64,000 bases of DNA from CALMFG01 sp963674805 (GTDB taxonomy: Bacteria; Bacillota; Clostridia; Christensenellales; CALMFG01), in the NCBI GenBank assembly GCA_963674805.2, contig CAXXNY010000021.1, forward strand, positions 496,001-560,000, read 5' to 3'. Position 1 is the stretch's first letter; each line of letters opens with the position of its first letter. Both the position numbers and the translations under genes were made by a program. The notes beneath the pieces are model-generated. The model was given only the letters and a program-made list of their open reading frames with translations, searched no databases and was not told the origin of the DNA. Positions 1 to 7,864 of this stretch are shown here, in pieces.

Positions 1-690
1 GGCGCGAAGGTTGTATTGATTGATATTGATCCGCTCGTGATGGATTCAGCCAAAAAGCTGTCCGATCAGGGACACACAGCGAAAGGTTACATACTGAACA
101 TCACCGATCGTGAGGCTGTATTAAAATGCTTTGACGATATCGTTAAAACAGTCGGCGATGTTTATGCGCTGGTGAACAATGCCGGTGTGGTGGATACCCG
201 GCCTTTTGAAGAAAACGATGAAGCGATGATGGACAAGATATTTAAGGTGAATGTATACGGCACCACTTACTGCATTCAGGGCGCTCTGCCCAGCATGAAG
301 AAAAACAACGCAGGTAAAATTATTAACTTTGCATCAAAATCCGGCAAGACAGGCTCCGCATTAATGGCGCCTTACAGTGCAGCGAAGGGAGCGGTAATCG
401 TACTGACACAGGCGCTGGCCTTCGAGTTTGCAAAGAACAAAATCAATGTGAATGCGATTTGCCCGGGGATTACCGATGCAACCGGTGTCTGGGATTCGGT
501 CAGCAAGGGCTACGTCGAAACCATGAAAATGGAACGTGACGAAATCGTTAAGAAATTTACGGCAAAGATTCCGCTGGGCCGTTTAACGGATATTCAGGAT
601 GTGGTTGATTTTGTATTCTTCCTGACCGTTTCCGGCGACTACTGTACCGGACAAGCCTTTAATATTACCGGCGGAAGAGAGATGCACTAA
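1..690 (+). CDS. Short-chain dehydrogenase/reductase, 5'-truncated by window edge
   Basis: The reading frame is open from base 1, so the N-terminus with the Rossmann glycine motif lies outside the window. Visible SDR hallmarks are LVNNAGV, the catalytic Ser in SKSG and the YSAAK Tyr-Lys pair, then ICPG and a C-terminal FNITGG. The C-terminus resembles sorbitol-6-phosphate 2-dehydrogenase-type SDRs such as the one at 18915. It should reduce or oxidise a sugar or keto group with NAD(P)H. It sits 29 bp upstream of a second SDR and heads the visible part of the microcompartment operon, so it probably feeds or drains that pathway. The exact substrate cannot be read from the sequence. Confidence 0.9.
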   Translation, partial: GAKVVLIDIDPLVMDSAKKLSDQGHTAKGYILNITDREAVLKCFDDIVKTVGDVYALVNNAGVVDTRPFEENDEAMMDKIFKVNVYGTTYCIQGALPSMKKNNAGKIINFASKSGKTGSALMAPYSAAKGAVIVLTQALAFEFAKNKINVNAICPGITDATGVWDSVSKGYVETMKMERDEIVKKFTAKIPLGRLTDIQDVVDFVFFLTVSGDYCTGQAFNITGGREMH

Positions 691-719
691 CGGTAAGGAT
701 GCATTAAAGGGAGAAGATT

Positions 720-1484
720 ATGGAGTTAGATTTAAGAGGAAAAACTGCAATCGTCACCGGCGGCACAACAGGACTGGGCGCCGGTATATGCGAAGTACTC
801 GCGGAAGAAGGCATGAACGTCATTGCGAATTATCTGTTTAACGCGGATGAAGCAAGGCGGTTTGCCGAAGACTTAAGTGCAAAGACGGGCACGTCCTGTG
901 CGGCGCTATACGGCGATATCTCCAAAGCGGAGGATATTGACCATATCTTTGCGCAGGCGGAAAGACAGTACGGGCATATTGACGTACTGGTGAATAATGC
1001 GGGCATATGGCCGACGACACCGATTGAAGAGATGCCGGACAGCGAATGGGAAAAGGTGATGGACATTAACCTAAACGGCACTTTTATGTTTTCAAAGCGC
1101 GCTGCGATGCACTTCTTAAAACATGAAGTCAGAGGACATATTATTAATATCTCCTCAAAGTCGGGGTTTATGGTGTCTTCGCCGGATCACGCGCATTATG
1201 TATCCGCAAAGGGCGGTGTCAATATGATGACCAAGGCGTTTGCGCGTGAATTCGCGAAACGGGGCATCACGGTTAACGGCGTTGCGCCGGGAATGGTCCG
1301 GACACCGTTAAACGAAGACAAGTTATCACAAGATGAGTGGCTGAAGTATTATGAAGACCGGATTCCGGTCGGCCGCGTATCGACCGCAAGGGAAGTCGCA
1401 AGTGTGGTGGCGTTTCTTGCATCCGAAAAAGCAATGTATATCACAGGAACGATCGTTGATGTAACGGGCGGCATGTTGATATAA
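720..1484 (+). CDS. Short-chain dehydrogenase/reductase (FabG-like)
   Basis: A 254-residue classical SDR. The N-terminus has the TGGTTGLG cofactor loop (about residues 14-21), then VNNAGI near 91, a catalytic Ser in ISSKSG and a Tyr-Lys pair in YVSAK. The start has a GGGAGAAG ribosome binding site. It resembles 3-oxoacyl-ACP reductases and sugar dehydrogenases, and only the class is safe. In this operon no PduQ/EutG-type alcohol dehydrogenase is seen, so one or more of the three SDRs may regenerate NAD+ or prepare the sugar substrate. No N-terminal encapsulation helix is apparent. Confidence 0.9.
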   Translation: MELDLRGKTAIVTGGTTGLGAGICEVLAEEGMNVIANYLFNADEARRFAEDLSAKTGTSCAALYGDISKAEDIDHIFAQAERQYGHIDVLVNNAGIWPTTPIEEMPDSEWEKVMDINLNGTFMFSKRAAMHFLKHEVRGHIINISSKSGFMVSSPDHAHYVSAKGGVNMMTKAFAREFAKRGITVNGVAPGMVRTPLNEDKLSQDEWLKYYEDRIPVGRVSTAREVASVVAFLASEKAMYITGTIVDVTGGMLI

Positions 1485-1522
1485 AGAACGGGAAAGAATT
1501 CAAATCCGGAGGGAAAAAAATA

Positions 1523-1795
1523 ATGGAAAAACAAGCATTGGGCATGGTTGAAACAAAAGGTTTGGTCGGCGCAATTGAAGCGGCAGACGCGATGGTAAAA
1601 GCGGCCAACGTTCAACTCGTAGGGAAAGAAAAAATCGGGTCCGGCCTGGTAACCGTAATGGTCAGAGGCGATGTCGGCGCAGTTAAAGCAAGTGTTGACG
1701 CCGGAGCCGCTGCAGCAAAGCGCGTTGGCGAACTGTACTCTGTTCATGTTATTCCGCGGCCTCATGATGATGTCGAAACGATGCTCGCCAAATAG
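1523..1795 (+). CDS. BMC-H shell protein (PduA/EutM family), copy 1
   Basis: A 90-residue single-BMC-domain protein that should form the hexameric tiles of a microcompartment shell. It has the family start ALGMVETKGLVGAIEAADAM, the VGKEKIGSGLVTV segment that lines the hexamer pore, and the RGDVGAVKASVDAGA helix. A GGAGGG ribosome binding site precedes ATG. The two other BMC-H genes in this operon (5873 and 6492) are nearly identical over the core, which indicates recent duplication or gene conversion. This copy lies between an SDR and the first aldolase. Confidence 0.97.
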   Translation: MEKQALGMVETKGLVGAIEAADAMVKAANVQLVGKEKIGSGLVTVMVRGDVGAVKASVDAGAAAAKRVGELYSVHVIPRPHDDVETMLAK

Positions 1796-1835
1796 CATTC
1801 ATAGGAGCGAAACACGAGAATAACAGGAGAGAACG

Positions 1836-2600
1836 ATGGACATAGAAAGAATTATTGAAGAAGCCGTTAAAAAGGTGATCAACGACGTTGGCGTAAATCA
1901 CGAGGCATTCTCCGGCAAGTATGATGCCAGCTATGCGCAGTATATGGACCACACCGTTTTAAAACCGGAAACCACGAGGGAAACGGTCAAGCGGTTCTGC
2001 GACGAAGCAAGGGAATATAAGTTTGCCAGCGTCTGCATTAACCCGTGCCATGTGTCATATGTCTCTGAGCAGCTGAAGGGCAGCGGTGTGAAAACCTGCT
2101 GTGTTATCGGATTCCCGCTTGGGGCAAATACCAGCTTTATTAAAGGGCTGGAGACCATGGAGGCTGTTAAGAACGGAGCCGACGAAGTGGACATGGTCAT
2201 CAATATCGGGGCACTGAAAGATAAGAATTATACCTATGTGTATGAGGATATCAAAGCGGTAGTGGAGAATGCACACCCTAAAGCAATTGTCAAAGTCATC
2301 ATTGAGACGTCTGCACTGACCGATGAAGAAAAGGTCATCGCCTGTGAACTGGCGAAGCGTGCAAACGCTGACTTTGTTAAGACATCCACAGGTATGGGAA
2401 CCGGCGGCGCGACCGTAGAAGACGTACGCCTGATGAAACGCACCGTCGGCGAAAACATGCGCGTAAAAGCCTCAACAGGCATCAATGACAGAGAAATCAC
2501 CGATAAGATGCTTGCTGCTGGCGCGGTCAGGATGGGAACGTCTAAAGGCATATTTATTGTTAAGGGCGAAAAACCGACAACACCGAAAAACGAGTATTAG
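1836..2600 (+). CDS. deoC: Deoxyribose-phosphate aldolase with N-terminal encapsulation-like helix
   Basis: A 254-residue DeoC-family class I aldolase. Established family chemistry is cleavage of 2-deoxyribose 5-phosphate to acetaldehyde and glyceraldehyde 3-phosphate. The conserved Asp is in EVDMVINIG, the Schiff-base Lys in FVKTSTG and the second active-site Lys in RVKASTGI. All are intact, and a phosphate-binding MGTSKG follows. The first about 18 residues (MDIERIIEEAVKKVINDV) precede the catalytic domain, are amphipathic, and look like a BMC encapsulation peptide. The acetaldehyde product would feed the aldehyde dehydrogenase at 4403. It is one of two DeoC paralogues in this operon. Confidence 0.93.
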   Translation: MDIERIIEEAVKKVINDVGVNHEAFSGKYDASYAQYMDHTVLKPETTRETVKRFCDEAREYKFASVCINPCHVSYVSEQLKGSGVKTCCVIGFPLGANTSFIKGLETMEAVKNGADEVDMVINIGALKDKNYTYVYEDIKAVVENAHPKAIVKVIIETSALTDEEKVIACELAKRANADFVKTSTGMGTGGATVEDVRLMKRTVGENMRVKASTGINDREITDKMLAAGAVRMGTSKGIFIVKGEKPTTPKNEY

Positions 2601-2612
2601 CTTACCTCCAAT

Positions 2613-2655
2613 GATGAGCCGAGTACAGATGCCGCACACCTGTGCCCGGCTCATC
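2613..2655 (+). other. Intercistronic hairpin within the BMC operon
   Basis: A 9-bp perfect stem (GATGAGCCG at 2613-2621 with CGGCTCATC at 2647-2655) encloses a 25-nt loop that can form a smaller CAC/GTG hairpin. No T-run follows, so it does not look like an intrinsic terminator. It fills the only sizeable gap in the operon, between deoC and pduL. A role in mRNA processing or stability is an inference. Confidence 0.55.
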
Positions 2656-2697
2656 TGAACGCGTGATATAAGAGCATTATACGAATAAGGAAAAAAC

Positions 2698-3348
2698 ATG
2701 GACGAAGTCTGTATTGCCAGGGCAGTCACTTTAAGCATGGCAAAAGAATTAAAAATGAAAACGAATCAGATATATATTCCGACAGCGGTCTCAAACCGCC
2801 ATGTCCATTTATGCGAGCAGGACATTGAGAAATTATTTGGAATCGGATATCAGTTGACCGAATACCGGCCGCTGAGCCAACCCGGGCAATATGCCGCTAA
2901 AGAAACGATTGATATTAAAGGGCCAAAAGGCACCATTACCGGCATACGTATTTTAGGGCCGGCAAGAGGCGCGACACAGGTCGAGATGTTTATTGCGGAC
3001 GGCTATAAACTGGGGATAAAACCAGTCGTCAGGATGAGCGGCAATATCACGGGCACGCCTGGTGCAACGTTGATTGGGCCAAAGGGTGAGGTTGACATTC
3101 AGGAGGGTGTGATTGTGGCCGCAAGGCATCTGCATTTATCGCCCGAAGAATCAAAATGGACCGGCCTTAACAACGGGGATATTATTTCGATTCGCAAGGA
3201 AGGCGCACGAGCCATCACAATAGAAAACATACCGGTGCGCTGCGGAGACGACCACAGCCTTGAATGCCATTTGGATATGGAAGAGGCCAACGCAGGGCAA
3301 ATAAGCAATGGAGAACTTTTGGAGCTTGTCAGTGTTAAACGATTATAA
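2698..3348 (+). CDS. pduL: Phosphate propanoyltransferase PduL (BMC phosphotransacylase)
   Basis: A 216-residue PduL-family enzyme that exchanges acyl-CoA and phosphate for acyl phosphate and free CoA, recycling CoA inside the shell. The zinc-binding histidine motifs are present: SNRHVHL near residue 32, ARHLHLS near 141, and the C-terminal GDDHSLECHLDMEEAN. About 27 residues precede the first PduL motif, long enough for an encapsulation signal. AAGGAAA precedes the ATG. It acts after the acylating aldehyde dehydrogenase at 4403. Its 3' end overlaps the next gene. Confidence 0.95.
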   Translation: MDEVCIARAVTLSMAKELKMKTNQIYIPTAVSNRHVHLCEQDIEKLFGIGYQLTEYRPLSQPGQYAAKETIDIKGPKGTITGIRILGPARGATQVEMFIADGYKLGIKPVVRMSGNITGTPGATLIGPKGEVDIQEGVIVAARHLHLSPEESKWTGLNNGDIISIRKEGARAITIENIPVRCGDDHSLECHLDMEEANAGQISNGELLELVSVKRL

Positions 3349-4051
3349 TTTGAGCATCAATGAAGCGGAGCTGAATAAGATTGTCCAACAGGTGCTGAGC
3401 GGCGAAGATGACGGAGCGGTGCAAATACCGCAAAAAAACAATGATGAGTCCGTTATATCAGGAACCGTTGTTTTGGTTCCGGCATATCTGCCGAAGCTGG
3501 ACGCCGCTGTTAAGGCGCTGAAGGCGGAGGTGGAAGAAACGCCGGAGGTTTACACCTTAAACGGGGCAAGCTTTTCCAGTAAAGCATATAAAGCGAAGTC
3601 TGTTGAAACTCAGGAAGAGCGGTATGCACTGCTGGACAGGCTGGCATCGGCAAAATCAGTATTATTGCTGGCGCCGTCCATCAAAACCCTAAAGAATATC
3701 GCGGAAGGCGATGACGAGGGTTTTGTGGAAAACGCGGTATTGAAATCCGTACTTTGGGGACGGAATGTCAAAGTGCTGTTAGACTTTGAACCGCCAAAAT
3801 TTAAACGCGGCAGTTTCTTTGAAACCATTGTTAACGCAATTGATGCGTTAAACGCGATGGGTATTGCCGTTGTGCCGTACCGCATCGCCAAAGACGCATC
3901 CGCGAAAAAGGCTGCGCTGGTGACGGAAACCGAGATTATTGACGCGTATAACCGGGCGGAAAAGACAATCTGGGCCGACCGGTCGGCGATTATCACGCCG
4001 CTGGCGGTTGATAAAGCAAGAGAACTGAATATTCATATTGAACAGGGATGA
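3332..4051 (+). CDS. BMC-associated flavoprotein-like protein of unknown function
   Basis: I do not recognise a characterised family with certainty. GTG at 3332 has GGAG seven bases upstream and gives 239 residues. An ATG at 3308 in the same frame would add eight residues. Either start overlaps the end of pduL. The N-terminal INEAELNKIVQQVLSGE segment is amphipathic and resembles an encapsulation helix. The middle (VLLLAPSIKTLKNIAEG, ENAVLKSVLWGRNVKVLL) resembles flavoprotein-type Rossmann folds that bind FMN, and the end (IITPLAVDKARELNIHI) resembles a motif seen in other microcompartment accessory proteins. A luminal redox or cofactor role is plausible, but it is inference only. Confidence 0.7.
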   Translation: MLNDYNLSINEAELNKIVQQVLSGEDDGAVQIPQKNNDESVISGTVVLVPAYLPKLDAAVKALKAEVEETPEVYTLNGASFSSKAYKAKSVETQEERYALLDRLASAKSVLLLAPSIKTLKNIAEGDDEGFVENAVLKSVLWGRNVKVLLDFEPPKFKRGSFFETIVNAIDALNAMGIAVVPYRIAKDASAKKAALVTETEIIDAYNRAEKTIWADRSAIITPLAVDKARELNIHIEQG

Positions 4052-4072
4052 CCTGTCATAAGGAGATAAATC

Positions 4073-4369
4073 ATGCTAATCGGCAGAGTAAAAGGAAATG
4101 TGGTCAGTACCAATAAATCAGAGACGCTGCACGGCCTTAAGCTGCTCATTCTCGTACCAATCGACCTTGATACGATGGAAGAAAAGGGCGCGCCGGTCGT
4201 GGCGATTGATGCTGTCGGCGCCGGTGAAGGGGAAGTGGTGATGTGCTGTTCGGGCTCGTCATCCCGTAATACCTCCTTTACGAACGGGAAGCCGAGCGAT
4301 TTGGCGATCGTGGCCATTATCGATTCAATTAATTTAAGAGGCAAACGCATATTTGAGAAGTTTAAATAG
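4073..4369 (+). CDS. BMC-P pentameric vertex protein (EutN/CcmL family), copy 1
   Basis: A 98-residue EutN/CcmL protein, which forms pentamers capping the vertices of the shell. It starts with the typical MLIGRVKGNVVSTNKSETLHG, continues through KLLILVPIDL and AIDAVGAGEGEVVMCCSGSS, and ends with AIVAIIDSINL. AAGGAG precedes ATG. Of the three BMC-P genes here this is the most divergent from the other two, and it has the cysteine pair CC in the central strand. It sits between the flavoprotein-like gene and the aldehyde dehydrogenase. Confidence 0.96.
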   Translation: MLIGRVKGNVVSTNKSETLHGLKLLILVPIDLDTMEEKGAPVVAIDAVGAGEGEVVMCCSGSSSRNTSFTNGKPSDLAIVAIIDSINLRGKRIFEKFK

Positions 4370-4402
4370 AGGCAGTGTTAATCAAAAAGGGAGGAACGCC
4401 TG

Positions 4403-5809
4403 ATGGCATTAACAGATGCACAAATACAGGATATTGTTTCCGGTGTGATGTTAACATTGGACCGGCAAAGCCTGTCTATACCGGGTGTCGGCGGAAACTG
4501 GCTTTGTGATACGGCGGAAGAAGCGATTGAAAACGCGAAGGCTTCACAGGTGCAGCTGAACAAGATGAGCCTGGAAAAGCGCGGAAAGCTGGTTGCTGCT
4601 ATGCGAAAAGCAGGACTGGATAACGCCGAACCTTTGGCGCGTATGGCGAATGAGGAAACCGGATACGGCCGGGTAAAAGATAAAATCGCGAAGAATATTC
4701 TTGCCGCAGAAAAAACGCCGGGGATCGAGGATTTGCCCTCAACGGCGTATACGGGTGACTATGGACTCACTTTGGTGGAGGCCGCGCCGTTTGGCGTGAT
4801 CGGATCGATTACCCCGTCAACGAATCCGACATCAACTGTCATCAACAACGCAATATCGATGATTGCGGCCGGAAATGCTGTGGTATTCAATCCGCATCCT
4901 GCGGCAAAAGGAGCAAGCCAGGAAGCGATGCGGCTGATGAATGAGGCGATTAAAAATGCAGGCGGACCGCCGGCATTGATTACGACCGTGAAGGAACCAA
5001 CGCTGGAAAGCGGGAAGACGATAATGGAGCATAAAGACATTCCGATTCTTTCCATAACCGGCGGCGAAGCGGTGGTTAAAGTAGCGATGAAAACCGGAAA
5101 GAAAGTCATCGCGGCTGGCCCGGGAAATCCGCCGGTCATCGTGGATGACACCGCCGATATCCCGAAAGCCGCAAAAGACATCGTGGACGGCGCGAGCTTT
5201 GATAATAACGTGGTGTGTATTGCCGAAAAAGAAGTATTTGCTTTTAGCAATATTACGGATGAACTGATAATGCAGATGCAGGCCAACGGCGCATACCGGG
5301 TATCGGGCGCGGATATTGATAAAATTGTAAATACAGTCTTGATTAAAAAAGACGGCCGCTATGTGATTAACCGAAAATATGTCGGCAGAAATGCGGCGGT
5401 GATTTTAAGCGACAGCGGCGTGAGCTACTCCGGCGACCCGCGGCTGGTGATTGCGGAAGTTGACCGTGACCATCCGTTTGTCAGAACGGAGATGCTGATG
5501 CCGGTTCTCGGAATCGTGCGGGTGAATGATATTGAAGAAGCAGTCAGAGAAGCCATCCGTGCCGAACAGGGGTGCCAGCATTCGGCGATGATCCATTCAA
5601 CAAACGTGAATCACTTGAGCCTGGCGGCGACCGCGCTGAACACAACGGTGTTTGTCAAAAACGCACCCTCGTATGCAGGGCTGGGATTTACGGGCGAAGG
5701 CTATACAACGCTGACCATCGCCACCCCGACCGGAGAAGGGCTGACCAGTGCGCGGTCATTTACGCGTGCGCGGCGGTGCGTGCTGCACGGCAACTTCAGA
5801 ATTGTTTAA
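4403..5809 (+). CDS. CoA-acylating aldehyde dehydrogenase (PduP/EutE-like)
   Basis: A 468-residue dehydrogenase converting an aldehyde, NAD+ and CoA to acyl-CoA and NADH. The catalytic Cys is about residue 272 in DNNVVCIAEKE. Also visible are the PFGVIGSITPSTNPTST segment and the AAGPGNPPVIVDD cofactor region. Residues 1-19 (MALTDAQIQDIVSGVMLTL) form an amphipathic helix followed by a linker, typical of encapsulation peptides of this family. The product is the substrate of PduL (2698). Substrate size is not certain; acetaldehyde follows if DeoC at 1836 acts canonically. Confidence 0.95.
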   Translation: MALTDAQIQDIVSGVMLTLDRQSLSIPGVGGNWLCDTAEEAIENAKASQVQLNKMSLEKRGKLVAAMRKAGLDNAEPLARMANEETGYGRVKDKIAKNILAAEKTPGIEDLPSTAYTGDYGLTLVEAAPFGVIGSITPSTNPTSTVINNAISMIAAGNAVVFNPHPAAKGASQEAMRLMNEAIKNAGGPPALITTVKEPTLESGKTIMEHKDIPILSITGGEAVVKVAMKTGKKVIAAGPGNPPVIVDDTADIPKAAKDIVDGASFDNNVVCIAEKEVFAFSNITDELIMQMQANGAYRVSGADIDKIVNTVLIKKDGRYVINRKYVGRNAAVILSDSGVSYSGDPRLVIAEVDRDHPFVRTEMLMPVLGIVRVNDIEEAVREAIRAEQGCQHSAMIHSTNVNHLSLAATALNTTVFVKNAPSYAGLGFTGEGYTTLTIATPTGEGLTSARSFTRARRCVLHGNFRIV

Positions 5810-5872
5810 TATTATCCACTAAGGATGAATCAAAATAGGGAATGATAAAAAAGCGTTAATGGAGGCACTTAA

Positions 5873-6193
5873 ATGAAAGAAGCACTGGGAATGGTGGAAA
5901 CCAGAGGACTCGTAGCGGCGATAGAAGCGGCGGACGCCATGGTAAAAGCGGCGAATGTCCAGCTGGTCGGCAAAGAAAAAATCGGATCCGGGTTAGTCAC
6001 GGTGATGGTCGTGGGCGATGTCGGTGCGGTCAAAGCGTCGGTTGACGCGGGTGCGGCAGCGGCAAAACGTGTCGGCGAACTTTATTCGACGCATGTCATC
6101 CCAAGACCGGCGGACGGGCTGTCGAAAGTGACCGGAGATGTGGCGCAGCCGTCACAAGCACAAACGAAGGCTCCGGCGAAAGCGGCGCAGTAA
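5873..6193 (+). CDS. BMC-H shell protein, copy 2 with C-terminal tail
   Basis: A 106-residue BMC-H protein with the same core as the copy at 1523 (VGKEKIGSGLVTVMV pore segment). It differs by VGDVGA in place of RGDVGA and by a C-terminal tail of about 18 residues rich in Gln, Ala, Lys and Pro. Tails of this kind are usually flexible and may face the outside or bind partners. GGAGGCAC lies before the start. It alternates with BMC-P genes downstream. Confidence 0.96.
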   Translation: MKEALGMVETRGLVAAIEAADAMVKAANVQLVGKEKIGSGLVTVMVVGDVGAVKASVDAGAAAAKRVGELYSTHVIPRPADGLSKVTGDVAQPSQAQTKAPAKAAQ

Positions 6194-6208
6194 GCGGAAG
6201 GAAAAACC

Positions 6209-6478
6209 ATGTATACAGGCAAGGTAGTCGGCAATGTGGTCTCAAGCGTGAAGTATGAGACATTGACCGGTATTAAGCTTTTGATTGTTGAAACCATCGA
6301 AAACGGGAAACCCGGCAAACTGATTGTAGCCGCCGATTCCACACGCCAGGCAGGTCCGGACGATCTGGTTTATTTGATCGGGTCAAAGGAAGCGGCGTTT
6401 ATGTTCAGGGAGACGTTTCCGCCTGTAGATGCGGCAATTTCGGGATTTGTCGAAAGATATGATGAAACAATAAAATAA
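6209..6478 (+). CDS. BMC-P pentameric vertex protein, copy 2
   Basis: An 89-residue EutN/CcmL protein. The start MYTGKVVGNVVSSVKYETLTG, the KLLIVETI strand, AADSTRQAGPDDLVYLIGSKEA and the C-terminal DAAISGFVERYD follow the family pattern. It begins 15 bp after a BMC-H gene with an AAGGAAA ribosome binding site, so hexamer and pentamer genes appear translationally linked as pairs. Confidence 0.95.
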   Translation: MYTGKVVGNVVSSVKYETLTGIKLLIVETIENGKPGKLIVAADSTRQAGPDDLVYLIGSKEAAFMFRETFPPVDAAISGFVERYDETIK

Positions 6479-6491
6479 GATCAGGAGAGTA

Positions 6492-6770
6492 ATGATGAAA
6501 GAAGCATTAGGTTTAGTCGAAACAAAAGGCTTGGTAGGTGCAATTGAAGCAGCGGACGCGATGGTGAAAGCCGCGAACGTCACGCTGGTCGGAAAAGAAA
6601 AGATCGGAAGCGGCCTTGTTACCGTGCTGATCAGAGGAGATGTCGGCGCTGTAAAGGCATCGGTTGACGCCGGGGCCGCCGCAGCAAAGCGTGTCGGCGA
6701 ATTATACAGCGTGCATGTGATTCCGCGGCCGCACGACGATGTTGAGAAGATTCTGCCCGCCTCGAAGTAG
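6492..6770 (+). CDS. BMC-H shell protein, copy 3
   Basis: A 92-residue BMC-H protein almost identical to copy 1 at 1523, including RGDVGAVKASVDAGA and the VIPRPHDDVE end. It differs by VTLVGKEKIG and a slightly longer tail. Two adjacent ATG codons (6492, 6495) follow AGGAGAG, and either may be used. Closely related BMC-H paralogues can form mixed shells with different pores. Here the pore segment is the same in all three, so dosage is the simpler explanation. Confidence 0.96.
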   Translation: MMKEALGLVETKGLVGAIEAADAMVKAANVTLVGKEKIGSGLVTVLIRGDVGAVKASVDAGAAAAKRVGELYSVHVIPRPHDDVEKILPASK

Positions 6771-6787
6771 AAAAAGGATAAAGCCAA

Positions 6788-7075
6788 ATGAGATTGGGCA
6801 GGGTGGTCGGCAATGTGGTTTCGGTGGTCAAAGATGAGACCCACGAGAACTACAAACTGCTGATTGTTGAGTTTTTGGATGAAAAAGGCAACCCCCAGGA
6901 GCCGCGACAGATTGCTTTTGACGGTGCGGACGCAGGCGTGGGTGATTTTGTGCTGGTCAATGTTGACGGCGGCGCCGCTAAGATGCTGCTGGAAGATAAA
7001 GCGATCATCGCAGATCTCACCATATGCGGGGTAATCGACCATATTTCATTCGACAAACAGAGTATCACGCTGTAA
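6788..7075 (+). CDS. BMC-P pentameric vertex protein, copy 3
   Basis: A 95-residue EutN/CcmL protein with MRLGRVVGNVVSVVKDETHEN, KLLIVEFLDEKG, AFDGADAGVGDFVLVNVDGGAA and the ending IADLTICGVIDHI. It starts 17 bp after the BMC-H gene. It is closer to copy 2 at 6209 than to copy 1 at 4073. Three vertex proteins in one locus suggest either specialised vertices or mixed pentamers. Confidence 0.95.
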   Translation: MRLGRVVGNVVSVVKDETHENYKLLIVEFLDEKGNPQEPRQIAFDGADAGVGDFVLVNVDGGAAKMLLEDKAIIADLTICGVIDHISFDKQSITL

Positions 7076-7090
7076 ACAGAGGGAAAGATA

Positions 7091-7852
7091 ATGGATATTA
7101 ATGAGATCGTTAAAAAGGTGACACAGGAAGTAAACGCAAGGCTTCAAACTGAAGCAGGGCAGACCGTCAGTGCATCTTCTTCACCGCAGTCAGCTCCGGT
7201 TTCATCCGAACTTGCCCGTGCGATTGAGCACTCTGTGCTGAATCCGGATATGTCACGCGCAAAGCTGAGACAGGCGTGTGCGGATGCCAAGCAGTACGGA
7301 TTTGCAAATGTCTGCGTAACACCATATTTTGTGGCGGAAGCCTCGGAACTGTTGAAGACCACAAACGTGGGCATCTGCGCGCCGGTCGGTTTCCCGCACG
7401 GTGCGGCAAGCAGCGCCGCAAAGATTGCGGAAATCAAGGAGTGTGTCCAGAATGGGGCCACCGAACTGGATGTGTCCTTAAATCTGGTCGCGATTAAGTC
7501 AGGGGAATATGCCGAGGCAGCACGTGAGTTGAAAGCCATGATATCGGCAGCCGACCACAAGGCAAAGGTCAAAGCGATTTATGAGCAGGGTATATTGACA
7601 GATGAGGAAAAGAGACATACACTGGAAACCATCCGCGATGCCGGATGTGATTATGTGAAAATCTCAAATGCCTTGACTGGAAAGGCGGCGTGCACGGAAG
7701 ACGTAGCGTTTGTACGGAACATTGTCGGCAAGTCGGTTAAGATCAAGATCGACGGCGGCATTAAAAACGCAGTGAAAGCAAGAGAAATCTTATCTTCGGG
7801 AGCTGACAGGATTGGGTGTTCTGCTTCGGTCGCTATCGTCACCAACGCTTAA
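7091..7852 (+). CDS. Divergent DeoC-family aldolase with N-terminal encapsulation-like helix
   Basis: A 253-residue second DeoC paralogue. An amphipathic N-terminus (MDINEIVKKVTQEVNARL) and a Ser/Pro/Ala-rich linker of about 20 residues look like an encapsulation tag. The Schiff-base Lys (YVKISNALTG), second Lys (VKIKIDGGI) and Asp (ELDVSLNLV) are kept. The canonical KTSTG and KASTGI loops around them are replaced by KISNALTG and KIDGGI, and phosphate-site MGTSKG is replaced by IGCSAS. It is therefore probably an active aldolase, but with a different substrate or phosphate handling from the copy at 1836. The substrate is unknown. Confidence 0.88.
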   Translation: MDINEIVKKVTQEVNARLQTEAGQTVSASSSPQSAPVSSELARAIEHSVLNPDMSRAKLRQACADAKQYGFANVCVTPYFVAEASELLKTTNVGICAPVGFPHGAASSAAKIAEIKECVQNGATELDVSLNLVAIKSGEYAEAARELKAMISAADHKAKVKAIYEQGILTDEEKRHTLETIRDAGCDYVKISNALTGKAACTEDVAFVRNIVGKSVKIKIDGGIKNAVKAREILSSGADRIGCSASVAIVTNA

Positions 7853-7864
7853 AAAGGACGATAA

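Noticed and set aside
5572..5838. Plus-strand open frame overlapping the end of the aldehyde dehydrogenase
   Set aside because: It is a second frame of a strongly supported gene with Arg/His-rich translation and no start signal.
1523..6770. CRISPR or tandem repeat suggested by repeated sequence in the shell region
   Set aside because: The repetition is due to three paralogous BMC-H and three BMC-P genes with different third-codon bases, not to short direct repeats with spacers.
6383..7042. Minus-strand open frame (219 codons) across two shell protein genes
   Set aside because: It is antisense to clear BMC-H and BMC-P genes, and the translation matches nothing recognisable.
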